From Phycisphaerales bacterium UBA854 (GTDB lineage: Bacteria > Planctomycetota > Phycisphaerae > Phycisphaerales > SM1A02), in the NCBI GenBank assembly GCA_002295885.1, contig DBGM01000044.1, positions 1-30,951 of the forward strand: DNA of 30,951 bases, in the 5' to 3' direction. Position 1 is the first letter of the stretch. Each line of letters begins with the position of its first letter. Shown piece by piece: positions 1-7,244 of the stretch. Both the position numbers and the translations under genes were made by a program. The notes beneath the pieces were generated by a model. It searched no databases. It was not told the origin of the DNA and was given only the letters and a program-made list of their open reading frames with translations.

Positions 1-1
1 G

Positions 2-70
2 TTCTTCCATTGCCACAACCTGTACCACCTCGCGGCCGGGATGGCCCGCAAGTTCGAATACGTGGTCTGA
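2..70 (+). CDS. C-terminal end of a multicopper oxidase (CopA-like), cut by the window edge
   Basis: Only the last 22 codons are present, ending in TGA at 68-70. They read FFHCHNLYHLAAGM and then ARKFEYVV. The H-C-H-x3-H-x4-M pattern is the C-terminal copper-binding signature of multicopper oxidases, in which HCH bridges the type 1 and type 3 copper sites and the Met is the axial type 1 ligand. The spacing fits the CopA/copper-resistance branch (HCHLLYHMxAGM) best. The rest of the protein, any signal peptide and the substrate cannot be seen. It converges on ffh with 19 nt between the stop codons. Confidence 0.8.
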   Translation, partial: FFHCHNLYHLAAGMARKFEYVV

Positions 71-75
71 GGGGA

Positions 76-90
76 GCGCCCGACGGGCGT
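76..90. terminator. Possible short hairpin between convergent genes
   Basis: GCGCCC, a 3-nt GAC loop and GGGCGT form a 6-bp stem (last pair G-T) in the gap between the multicopper oxidase stop and the ffh stop. No T-tract follows on either strand, so this is at best a weak bidirectional transcription end. Confidence 0.25.
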
Positions 91-1613
91 CACTTGCGCT
101 TCTTGCGCTGCTTGAACTTCTTCTTGACGCTGCTGGTCTTGGTGCTCTTGCCGCCGCGGCCCATGCCCGCCAGTGCGTTCATGTCCGGCATGCCCATGCC
201 GGCCATGGCCTGCTCGGGATCGGCGCCGGCGTTCTTCATCGCCTTCATCTTGCCCAGCATGCCCATGCCGGCCATCTGACCGGTCATCTTCTTGATCATC
301 TCGAACTGCTTGAGCAGCCGGTTGACGTCGGTGTTGGACGTGCCCGAACCGCGCGAGATGCGACGGACGCGCGGTTTGGTGATCGACTTCGCGTTCTCCC
401 GCTCCTTGGGCGTCATGGAGTTCACCATGGCCTCGAGCCGGTCGAACTGCCCCTCGTCGACGTCGAGATTCCGGATGGTCTTGCCCACGCCCGGCAGCAT
501 CCCCAGCAGCGACTTCATCGAGCCCATGCGGCGGATCGACTTGATCTGCTTGATGAAGTCGTTCATCGAGAACTCGCCCTTCATCATCTTCTCGGCCAGC
601 GCCTCGGCCTCCGCTTCGTCGACCTCGTCCTGGGCCTTCTCGACCAGGGAGACCACGTCGCCCATGCCGAGGATGCGTCCCGCCATGCGGTCGGGATGGA
701 ACGTCTCGAGCTGGTCGGACTTCTCGCCCGTGCCGATGAAGGAGATGGGGGCCCCGGTGACCTGCCGGACCGACAGCGCAGCCCCGCCGCGGGTGTCCGA
801 GTCGAGCTTGGTCAGGATCACCCCGTCGATCGAGAGCCGCTGGTGGAACTCGCGGGCGGAGTACACGGCATCCTGCCCGGCCATCGCGTCGACCACCAGC
901 AGGATCTGATGGGGATTGATCGAGCGCTGCACCGCCTGCAGCTCGCCCATGAGGTCGTCGTCGACGTGCAGCCGCCCGGCGGTGTCCAGGATCAGGACGT
1001 CGTACTTCTCCTTGCGGGCCTTCTTCAGGGCGTGCAGCGCGACTTCGACCGCCACGCCCACCGCCTGCCCGTACTCGGCGCACTTCTCGGGCTCGCCGTA
1101 GAAGTCCACCTTCGCGTTCCCGCGTGCGTTCTCCTCGACGCCCTGCACCACGACCCGGAGCTGGTCGACCGCGGCCGGCCGCTGCAGGTCGCAGGCGGCC
1201 ACGAGGGTGTTGCGGCCGCGCTGCTTGAGCCAGGCCGCCAGCTTGCCGCAGGTCGTGGTCTTTCCGGTTCCCTGTAGGCCGCAGAGCATGATCACCGTCG
1301 GGCCCGGATCCATGAAGACCAGCGGCGTTTCGCTGGTTCCCATGAGTTCCACGAGGTGCCGGTGGACGATCCCGATCATCTGTTGTCCGGGCTTGAGGCT
1401 CGCGGTGACCTTTTCACCCAGCGCGTCGGTCAGGACCTCGTCGCAGAACGAGTCCACAACCTCGAGGTTCACGTCGGCTTCGATCAGGGCGGTCCGCACC
1501 TCGGCCATCGCCTCGCGGACGTTGTCCTCGGTGATGCGTCCGCGTCCCGAGAGGGACTTGACGGCGGCGCCCAGCTTGTCGGAAAGGGTGTCGAACATGG
1601 TCCAGACGGCCAT
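90..1613 (-). CDS. ffh: Signal recognition particle GTPase Ffh (SRP54)
   Basis: Ffh binds signal sequences of nascent membrane proteins and, with SRP RNA, docks ribosomes on the FtsY receptor at the membrane. Counting from the internal Met of MFDTLSDKLG, the N domain spans about 1-90. The G domain has the P-loop GLQGTGKTT (107-115), DTAGR (205-209) and TKLD (263-266). The Met-rich M domain covers about 325-450, and a Lys/Arg-rich tail ends KKKFKQRKKRK. The length (about 500 aa) is slightly above the usual 450-480. Two starts are possible: ATG at 1613 (MAVWT extension) or ATG at 1598, where family similarity begins. A GATCCT hexamer ends 6 nt before 1613, and no strong ribosome site helps decide. 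It is the last gene of recG-polX-ffh, 10 nt after the polX stop. Confidence 0.97.
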   Translation of the reverse strand: MAVWTMFDTLSDKLGAAVKSLSGRGRITEDNVREAMAEVRTALIEADVNLEVVDSFCDEVLTDALGEKVTASLKPGQQMIGIVHRHLVELMGTSETPLVFMDPGPTVIMLCGLQGTGKTTTCGKLAAWLKQRGRNTLVAACDLQRPAAVDQLRVVVQGVEENARGNAKVDFYGEPEKCAEYGQAVGVAVEVALHALKKARKEKYDVLILDTAGRLHVDDDLMGELQAVQRSINPHQILLVVDAMAGQDAVYSAREFHQRLSIDGVILTKLDSDTRGGAALSVRQVTGAPISFIGTGEKSDQLETFHPDRMAGRILGMGDVVSLVEKAQDEVDEAEAEALAEKMMKGEFSMNDFIKQIKSIRRMGSMKSLLGMLPGVGKTIRNLDVDEGQFDRLEAMVNSMTPKERENAKSITKPRVRRISRGSGTSNTDVNRLLKQFEMIKKMTGQMAGMGMLGKMKAMKNAGADPEQAMAGMGMPDMNALAGMGRGGKSTKTSSVKKKFKQRKKRK

Positions 1614-1623
1614 CCTAGCAGGA

Positions 1624-3378
1624 TCAGGACCGCTTGGACTTCAGCCAGGCGTGCAGGGCCTTGGCGGAGAGCGAGTTGACGCAGTCCGCGGGGGTGCACC
1701 GGCCCCGTCGGGCCGTGATCACGCCGTAACGGAGGAAGTCGAAGTGGGATTCCGCGTGCGCGTCCGTGTCGATGGCGATCCGGCAGCCCGCCTCGACCGC
1801 AGCCCGCACGTGCACGTCACGCAGATCCAGCCGCTGGGGGTTGGCATTGATCTCCAGCGCGGTGTCGTGCTCGACCGCCGCCGCGATCAGGGCGTCCATG
1901 TCCGGGGAGAGCCCCGGGCGACGGTTGATGATCCGGCCGGTGGGGTGCCCGATGATGTGCACCAGCGGGTGGGCAATGGCCGCCAGTAGGCGGGCGGTCG
2001 CCTTCTTCGGATCCTGCGACAGCGCCACGTGCGGGGAAGCGACCACGATGTCCAGGGCGGCCAGCAGGTCGTCGTCGTAGTCGAGTCGCCCGTCGGACAG
2101 GATGTCGACCTCGCTGCCGGCCAGCACCGTGATGCCCTTGGTGTGCTCGTTGACTTCACGCACTGCATCGATGTGCGCGCGAAGGCGGTCCTCGTCGAGG
2201 CCGTTGGCCTGCACGCTGCTGCGGGAATGGTCGGTCACCGCGATGGTGTGGAAGCCGCGGGCCTTGGCCACCGCGACCAGCTCCTCGATGGAGAGATGCC
2301 CGTCGCTGGCGGTGGTGTGGGCGTGCAGTTCGGCCTTGATGTCCTCGACCGTGATGAGTTCGGGAACCGTCTCGAGGGTATTGCGCTCCTCCCGCAGTTC
2401 GGGGGGGATGCACGGCAGTTCCAACGCGGCGTAGATCGACTCCTCGGTCTCCGAGGCGACCGGAGCGATGCCGCGGGCCTGCGGGGGTTCGTCGTCGCCG
2501 TCGTCGGGAAAGAGTCCGTATTCGTTGAGACGCATGCCCGCCTTGATCGCCCGTTCGCGCAGCACCACGTTGTGCTCCTTGGAACCGGTGAAGTACATCA
2601 AGGCGGCTCCGAAGGCGGCTTCCGGCACCACGCGCAGATCGATCTGAATTCCGCGATCGAGGCGGATCGAACACTTCGTGTCGCCGGCCAGCAGCACCTT
2701 CTCGACGCCATCGATGCTCTGGAACAACTCGATCAACGACGCCGCATCCTCGCAGCAGGCGAGGATGTCGAGATCCCCGATCGTGTCCCGGCCACGGCGC
2801 AGTGATCCGGCCCAGGCGATCCGCGAAACTCCCGAATGGGCTCCCAGCTGGTCCACCAGCCCTTCGGCCAGCGGCATCGCGGTGCCCAGCGGGGTCCGGT
2901 CGGTCGACTTCTTCATGAACTCGATCGAGTCGGCGATGTTCTGGATCGTCTTCTTGCCCATGCGGGGGACGTCGTCGAGGCCGCCCTCCGCGATGGCGCG
3001 TTCGAGATCCGGAATCGATTCCACACCAGCGTGCTCCCAGATCGCCCGCACGGTCTTTGGGCCGAGGCCCGGGATCTCGAGCACGTCGAGCAGCCCGTCC
3101 GGAACCTCGGCGACGAGTTGCTCGTATTCCTCCATGCGTCCGGTGCGAAGGAATTCGCAGATCTTCTCGGCACTGCTCTTGCCGATGCCGTCCATCGCCT
3201 GGAGTCCCTTGGGATCGTCGCGATAGGCGGTGATGTCGCCGGTCAGATCCTCGAGCACCCTGGCCACCTTGCGGTTGGCATTCACCTTGAAGCCGTTGGC
3301 GCCGAGGAGTTCGAGGATCGATCCCATCTCGTCGAAGAGGGCGATGAGGTCGCGGCGTGGATCGTTCGAAGTGGACAT
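1624..3378 (-). CDS. polX: Family X DNA polymerase with C-terminal PHP domain (PolX)
   Basis: Bacterial PolX fills short gaps in base-excision repair, and its PHP domain supplies a metal-dependent 3'-5' exonuclease/AP-endonuclease activity. The 584 aa match the usual size (about 570). The N-terminal 8-kDa region and helix-hairpin-helix motifs (GIGKSSAEKI near 64, GLGPKTVRAI near 104, MGKKTIQNI near 140) precede a palm with GSLRRG and GDLDIL, whose D202 and D204, together with D247 in QIDLRV, are the expected catalytic carboxylates. The PHP domain (about 347-580) keeps LHAHTTASDG (352-360), VTDHS (381-385), GSEVDIL, ASPHV, GHPTGR and IDTDAH (536-541), so the metal ligands look complete. ATG at 3378 lies 12 nt after the recG stop. 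It is co-directional with recG and ffh. Confidence 0.95.
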   Translation of the reverse strand: MSTSNDPRRDLIALFDEMGSILELLGANGFKVNANRKVARVLEDLTGDITAYRDDPKGLQAMDGIGKSSAEKICEFLRTGRMEEYEQLVAEVPDGLLDVLEIPGLGPKTVRAIWEHAGVESIPDLERAIAEGGLDDVPRMGKKTIQNIADSIEFMKKSTDRTPLGTAMPLAEGLVDQLGAHSGVSRIAWAGSLRRGRDTIGDLDILACCEDAASLIELFQSIDGVEKVLLAGDTKCSIRLDRGIQIDLRVVPEAAFGAALMYFTGSKEHNVVLRERAIKAGMRLNEYGLFPDDGDDEPPQARGIAPVASETEESIYAALELPCIPPELREERNTLETVPELITVEDIKAELHAHTTASDGHLSIEELVAVAKARGFHTIAVTDHSRSSVQANGLDEDRLRAHIDAVREVNEHTKGITVLAGSEVDILSDGRLDYDDDLLAALDIVVASPHVALSQDPKKATARLLAAIAHPLVHIIGHPTGRIINRRPGLSPDMDALIAAAVEHDTALEINANPQRLDLRDVHVRAAVEAGCRIAIDTDAHAESHFDFLRYGVITARRGRCTPADCVNSLSAKALHAWLKSKRS

Positions 3379-3384
3379 GCGTGC

Positions 3385-3390
3385 AGGGTA
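3385..3390 (-). promoter_or_regulatory. -10-like TACCCT, 6 nt before the polX start
   Basis: On the minus strand the recG stop TGA is followed directly by TACCCT and GCACGC, then the polX ATG. TGATACCCT matches an extended -10 element (TGnTAnnnT), and its 6-nt distance would put the transcription start on or next to the ATG, giving a leaderless polX-ffh transcript. No Shine-Dalgarno sequence fits in the 12-nt gap. This is inferred from pattern only. Confidence 0.4.
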
Positions 3391-5502
3391 TCAGCCGACA
3401 TCGACCAGGCCGAGGGCTTCGCCGTGTCGTTTCATCAGGCGCCGGCGAATCAGTGCGTGCTCGGGTCGCTGCAACATGGGGTCCCCGTCGATCCAGGCCT
3501 CGGCATCCCGCCGGGCGGCCCGCAGGAGATCAAAGTCCCGGGGCAGCGATGCGACCTGAAAGGGGGGCAGCCCCGACTGTCGACTGCCCACCAGCTCGCC
3601 GGGACCGCGGATCTCAAGGTCCAGTTCCGCGATGCGGAAACCGTCGTCGGTGCTGACGATGGCCTCGAGCCGGGCCTCGCCGTCCTCGGTCACGGGATCG
3701 GCGATGAGCACGCACAGGCCCGGCTTCTCGCCGCGGCCCACCCGCCCCCGCAGCTGGTGCAGCTGCGCGAGCCCGAAGCGGTCCGCCTGCTCGATCACGA
3801 TCATCGTCGCATTCGGGACGTCGATGCCGACCTCGATCACCGTCGTGGCCACCAGCACGTCGATCGCTCCGTCCCGGAAACGCTCCATGATGGCCTCGCG
3901 TTCCTCCCGATCCATGCGACCGTGCATCGATTCGATCCGGCAGTCGGCCAGTGCCCCCGCCTGCAGCTCCGCCATGTGCGTCCCGATGTCCTTGAGGAGG
4001 CTCTCGGATTCGTCGATGACCGGGACGACCACGAAGCCCTGCTCGCCACGGGCGACCCGCTCCGCCAGTTCGACGTAGACGGCTTCGCCGTCGTCGCCGT
4101 TGACGTGGCGGGTCGAGACCGGAGATCGACCGGGAAGGCGTCCGTGGATCGTGGAGACATCCAGGTCGCCGAAGATCGTCAGGGACAGCGTCCGGGGAAT
4201 CGGAGTCGCCGTCATGACCAGCTGGTGGGGGACGTCGTCGGTGCCCGGTCGTCCCTGCCGCAGTACCGCACGCTGGTGCACCCCAAAGCGGTGCTGCTCG
4301 TCGATGATGGCCACGGCGAGATTGCGGAACTCGACGCCCTTGGAGAGCAGGGCGTGGGTTCCGATGACGATGTCGAGTTCGCCCGCGGCCATGGCCTCGA
4401 GGCAGCGGGTGCGTTCCCGGGCCGCCATCGAACCGGTCAGAAGGGCCAGCCGGACCCGCGAGCCTTCCAGCATGCGCTCGATGCTCATGGCGTGCTGTTC
4501 GGCCAGCAGTTCGGTGGGGGCCAGCAGGGTGGCCTGGTGTCCGGCCGCGACCGCCATCAGCATGGCCTGCAGGCCGACCACCGTCTTGCCGGCGCCGACG
4601 TCGCCCTGCAGCAGCCGGTTCATCGGGACTCCACGCTGCAGATCGCCGGCGATCTCCGAGACGACCTCCCGCTGGTTGGGGGTCAGCGTGAAGGGAATGC
4701 GGGCCGCCATCCGCTGCTGGAGTTCATCCGTGAGGGGCAGAGCGGGAGCGTGCAGCGTCTTGATCCGGTGGTGCCGCTTCATCATCACTCCAAGCTGGAG
4801 CAGCAGCAGTTCATCGAAGGCGATGCGGCGCCGGGCCGCCTTGACCGCGTCGCGGTCCGACGGCCGGTGCAGGATGCGGTAGGCCTCGTCGAGACGAAGG
4901 AGTCCACGTTCCCGTCGGTAGTCGTCGGGAAGATGGTCCTCGAGCAGCGCGACGGCGTCGTCGAGGATCGCGTCGATCGCCCGGGCGATCATCATCGACG
5001 AGACGCTTTCGGAGGCCGGGTAGACGGGCAGCAGCCGGGAGTCGCCGGTGGGAGCCGGGGCCTCGGGGTCGTCCTGCTCCCAGCGGGGATTGGCCATCTG
5101 GAGAGCCGATCCGTGCAGCCGAACCTTGCCCGCCACCCGCAGGACCTGTCCCGGATGGATTCGTCGTTGCAGCCACGGCTGGTTGAAGAAGACGATCTCG
5201 AGGCGTCCCGAATCGTCCTCCAGCTGGATCTCGAGTCGCGGCTTGCGTCCGAACCCCCGTTTGACTCGGGCGACCTCTCCGCGGGTCGAGACCTGCACCT
5301 CCGAGGTCCCCTGGGGGCCGACGAGTTCCGCCAGGGAACCGATGGACAGTTCCGCCTCCTCCTGTTCGTACCGGTGCGGAAGGTGGATCAGCAGATCCGC
5401 CACGCACCGCAGCCCCATGCCGCGAAAGGCCTCGGCGTGGCGTTTGCCGATGTGCGGCAGTTCCAGCACGTCGGTGGTCAGGGTGAGGGTGGGCTTGGAC
5501 AT
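3391..5502 (-). CDS. recG: ATP-dependent DNA helicase RecG
   Basis: RecG is a double-strand translocase that remodels stalled forks and branched DNA (fork regression, Holliday-junction processing). Its 703 aa are close to E. coli RecG (693). The N-terminal wedge begins with LPHIGKRHAEAF (15-26) and LLIHLPHRYE. An OB-like fold covers about 70-140. The superfamily 2 helicase core has the Walker A GDVGAGKT (300-307), LAPTELLAEQH (328-338), the DEQH box (401-404), the TATPIPRTL motif, and motif VI QLRGRVGRG near residue 600. All expected motifs are intact. It begins the recG-polX-ffh operon and is divergent from xseA, with 47 nt between the start codons. A TACGCT hexamer ends 9 nt before its ATG. 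Confidence 0.97.
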   Translation of the reverse strand: MSKPTLTLTTDVLELPHIGKRHAEAFRGMGLRCVADLLIHLPHRYEQEEAELSIGSLAELVGPQGTSEVQVSTRGEVARVKRGFGRKPRLEIQLEDDSGRLEIVFFNQPWLQRRIHPGQVLRVAGKVRLHGSALQMANPRWEQDDPEAPAPTGDSRLLPVYPASESVSSMMIARAIDAILDDAVALLEDHLPDDYRRERGLLRLDEAYRILHRPSDRDAVKAARRRIAFDELLLLQLGVMMKRHHRIKTLHAPALPLTDELQQRMAARIPFTLTPNQREVVSEIAGDLQRGVPMNRLLQGDVGAGKTVVGLQAMLMAVAAGHQATLLAPTELLAEQHAMSIERMLEGSRVRLALLTGSMAARERTRCLEAMAAGELDIVIGTHALLSKGVEFRNLAVAIIDEQHRFGVHQRAVLRQGRPGTDDVPHQLVMTATPIPRTLSLTIFGDLDVSTIHGRLPGRSPVSTRHVNGDDGEAVYVELAERVARGEQGFVVVPVIDESESLLKDIGTHMAELQAGALADCRIESMHGRMDREEREAIMERFRDGAIDVLVATTVIEVGIDVPNATMIVIEQADRFGLAQLHQLRGRVGRGEKPGLCVLIADPVTEDGEARLEAIVSTDDGFRIAELDLEIRGPGELVGSRQSGLPPFQVASLPRDFDLLRAARRDAEAWIDGDPMLQRPEHALIRRRLMKRHGEALGLVDVG

Positions 5503-5537
5503 CGTTCCTACAGCGTACCGGCGGCGGCCCGCTGTCG

Positions 5538-5543
5538 TAGGAT
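5538..5543 (+). promoter_or_regulatory. -10-like TAGGAT, 6 nt before the xseA start
   Basis: TAGGAT (TAnnnT pattern) is separated from the xseA ATG at 5550 by GTCGGC. No AGGAGG-like ribosome site is present. The position is what a leaderless promoter would need. The recG-xseA gap is only 47 nt, so promoters for both directions must lie here or inside the genes. Confidence 0.45.
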
Positions 5544-5549
5544 GTCGGC

Positions 5550-6962
5550 ATGGCGCAACTCCCTCTGGGCTGGAATCCCGACGAGTCGACGTCCCGTCCG
5601 CGGCGGAATCCTCCGGCGGGCGAGCCGCTGACCGTCTCCCAGCTTTCGACGAGCATCGTCGAGGCGCTCGAGACCCTTCCTTCGACCCTGCGCGTGAAGG
5701 GGGAGATCAGCAACCTGTCCACGCGTCGCCACTGGTACTTCTCCCTGAAGGACGAGCAGTCCCTCATCGGATGCGTCATGTGGTCCTCCCGGACCCGCGG
5801 CGTCGAGACGGTTCCCGCCGACGGGGATGAGGTCGAGGTCTCCGGTCACATCGCCCACTACGCACCGCAGGGCAGGACGCAGTTCATCGTCGAACGACTT
5901 CGTCCCGCCGGCGCCGGTGCACTGCGGGCCCGCTACGAGGCGCTGTGCGCCGAGCTGCGGGCGGCGGGCTGGTTCGACGAGGAGCGAAAGCAGCCGCTCC
6001 CGCTGCTGCCGCGCCGCATCGCCGTCGTCACGTCCGGAACCTCCGCCGCCCTGACCGACGTCATCCGGACCGCTCGCGAACGATGCCCCGCGGTCTCCCT
6101 GCTGGTCGTGGATGTGCGGGTGCAGGGCGACGATGCCGTCGCGCAGGTGGCGGAAGCCATCCGTCGCATCGATGCGGGACGGGGTGAACTCGGTGTGGAT
6201 GCGATCCTCGTCACCCGAGGGGGTGGTTCCCCCGAGGATCTGCAGGCCTTCAACGAACGGGAGGTGGCCGATGCGGTGCATCGCTGCCGCCTCCCCGTGG
6301 TCGCGGCCATCGGGCACGAGTCGGACACGTCCATCATCGAACTGGTCGCGGATCGCAGGGCGTCCACGCCGACCCAGGCGGTCATGCACCTCCTGCCGGA
6401 CGCGAACGAACTTCGCCAGCAGCTCGACGACCGGGCGGCACGGCTGCGACTGCTGACCGGACAGCGGATCCGGCGGCAGGCGGATCGCATCGCACGCACG
6501 GGCGAGCGGCTGGGCCGTGCCGTCGAACTCGGAGTGCAGGTGCGTCGCACGGCTCTGCAGCGGCATGCCGCCGAACTGGCCACCCGTCGTCCGGATGTCC
6601 TGCTCCAGCAGCGTCGATCGCGACTGGAGTCCATGGCCCAGACCCTCCGCTCCCGCACGAGGCGTCGACTGGATGCGGCCCGGACCCGACTGGATCGGGG
6701 CGAACTGGGTCTGCCGCGGAGCATGGAGCACGACGTGACCCGTCGACGCAATCGCCTCGAATCCCTCGACCGGACCCTGCAGGCGATGGGACCGGTGTCC
6801 GTCCTCGAGCGTGGATTCTCCATGACCACGGACGGATCGGGCCGGGTCGTGCGGAGCACCGGCGAGGTCGAGGCGGGGGAGCGGCTGGTCACGCATCTGG
6901 CCGACGGTCGAATCGACGTCCGGGTCGAGTCCGTCGACCCGTCTGGTACAGTGGAGTCCTGA
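5550..6962 (+). CDS. xseA: Exodeoxyribonuclease VII large subunit
   Basis: XseA is the catalytic subunit of exonuclease VII, which degrades single-stranded DNA from both ends in mismatch repair and damage processing. Its 470 aa are close to the usual 400-460. The N-terminal OB domain (about 27-118) contains LRVKGEISNLSTRRHWYFSLKD. The catalytic domain carries VVTSGTSAALTDV (159-171), TRGGGSPEDLQAFN (222-235), GHESDTSI (255-262) and ADRRASTPTQA (267-277). A long Arg-rich coiled coil (about 285-410), used to bind XseB, and a C-terminal segment with LERGFSM follow. The usual TSPTGAAIRD motif is here TSGTSAALTD, a mild variant. The stop overlaps the xseB start by one base (TGATG), so the two subunits are probably translationally coupled. 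Confidence 0.97.
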   Translation: MAQLPLGWNPDESTSRPRRNPPAGEPLTVSQLSTSIVEALETLPSTLRVKGEISNLSTRRHWYFSLKDEQSLIGCVMWSSRTRGVETVPADGDEVEVSGHIAHYAPQGRTQFIVERLRPAGAGALRARYEALCAELRAAGWFDEERKQPLPLLPRRIAVVTSGTSAALTDVIRTARERCPAVSLLVVDVRVQGDDAVAQVAEAIRRIDAGRGELGVDAILVTRGGGSPEDLQAFNEREVADAVHRCRLPVVAAIGHESDTSIIELVADRRASTPTQAVMHLLPDANELRQQLDDRAARLRLLTGQRIRRQADRIARTGERLGRAVELGVQVRRTALQRHAAELATRRPDVLLQQRRSRLESMAQTLRSRTRRRLDAARTRLDRGELGLPRSMEHDVTRRRNRLESLDRTLQAMGPVSVLERGFSMTTDGSGRVVRSTGEVEAGERLVTHLADGRIDVRVESVDPSGTVES

Positions 6963-7207
6963 TGCCTGCGAAGAAGAAGACAACCGGAACCGACGTCGCG
7001 AAGCTGAGCTTCGAGGCCGCCTCCGCCGAGCTCGAGGAGATCCTTCAGAAGATCGATTCCGGCGAGCAGGGACTGGAGGATGCCATGGCCCTCCATCGTC
7101 GCGGCCAGCGTCTGCTTTCCCATTGCCGGTCGCTGCTCGATCGAGCCGATCAGGAACTGAAGGAAGTCTCACTCGACGATCTCGAGCCGGCCGACGAGGC
7201 CGACTGA
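6962..7207 (+). CDS. xseB: Exodeoxyribonuclease VII small subunit
   Basis: XseB is the small helical subunit that assembles in several copies along the XseA coiled coil. Its 81 aa include the family core LSFEAASAELEEILQKID (15-32), followed by SGEQGLEDAMALHRRG and a C-terminal helix. A basic N-terminus (MPAKKKTTG) and an acidic tail (EPADEAD) flank the core. Its ATG overlaps the xseA TGA by one base. The prepilin peptidase frame starts 37 nt downstream, so all three genes are probably cotranscribed. Confidence 0.95.
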   Translation: MPAKKKTTGTDVAKLSFEAASAELEEILQKIDSGEQGLEDAMALHRRGQRLLSHCRSLLDRADQELKEVSLDDLEPADEAD

Positions 7208-7244
7208 GCCGGTCGAATCGGCACCACGAGGACCCCGCCGGGCC

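Noticed and set aside
2836..5631. A 931-codon plus-strand open frame opposite polX and recG
   Set aside because: It is antisense to two genes with intact catalytic motifs and has His/Asp/Gln/Gly-rich composition typical of shadow frames in GC-rich DNA.
5508..7172. A 554-codon minus-strand open frame opposite xseA and xseB
   Set aside because: It is antisense to well-supported genes, with no motif and Arg/Gly/Pro-rich shadow composition.
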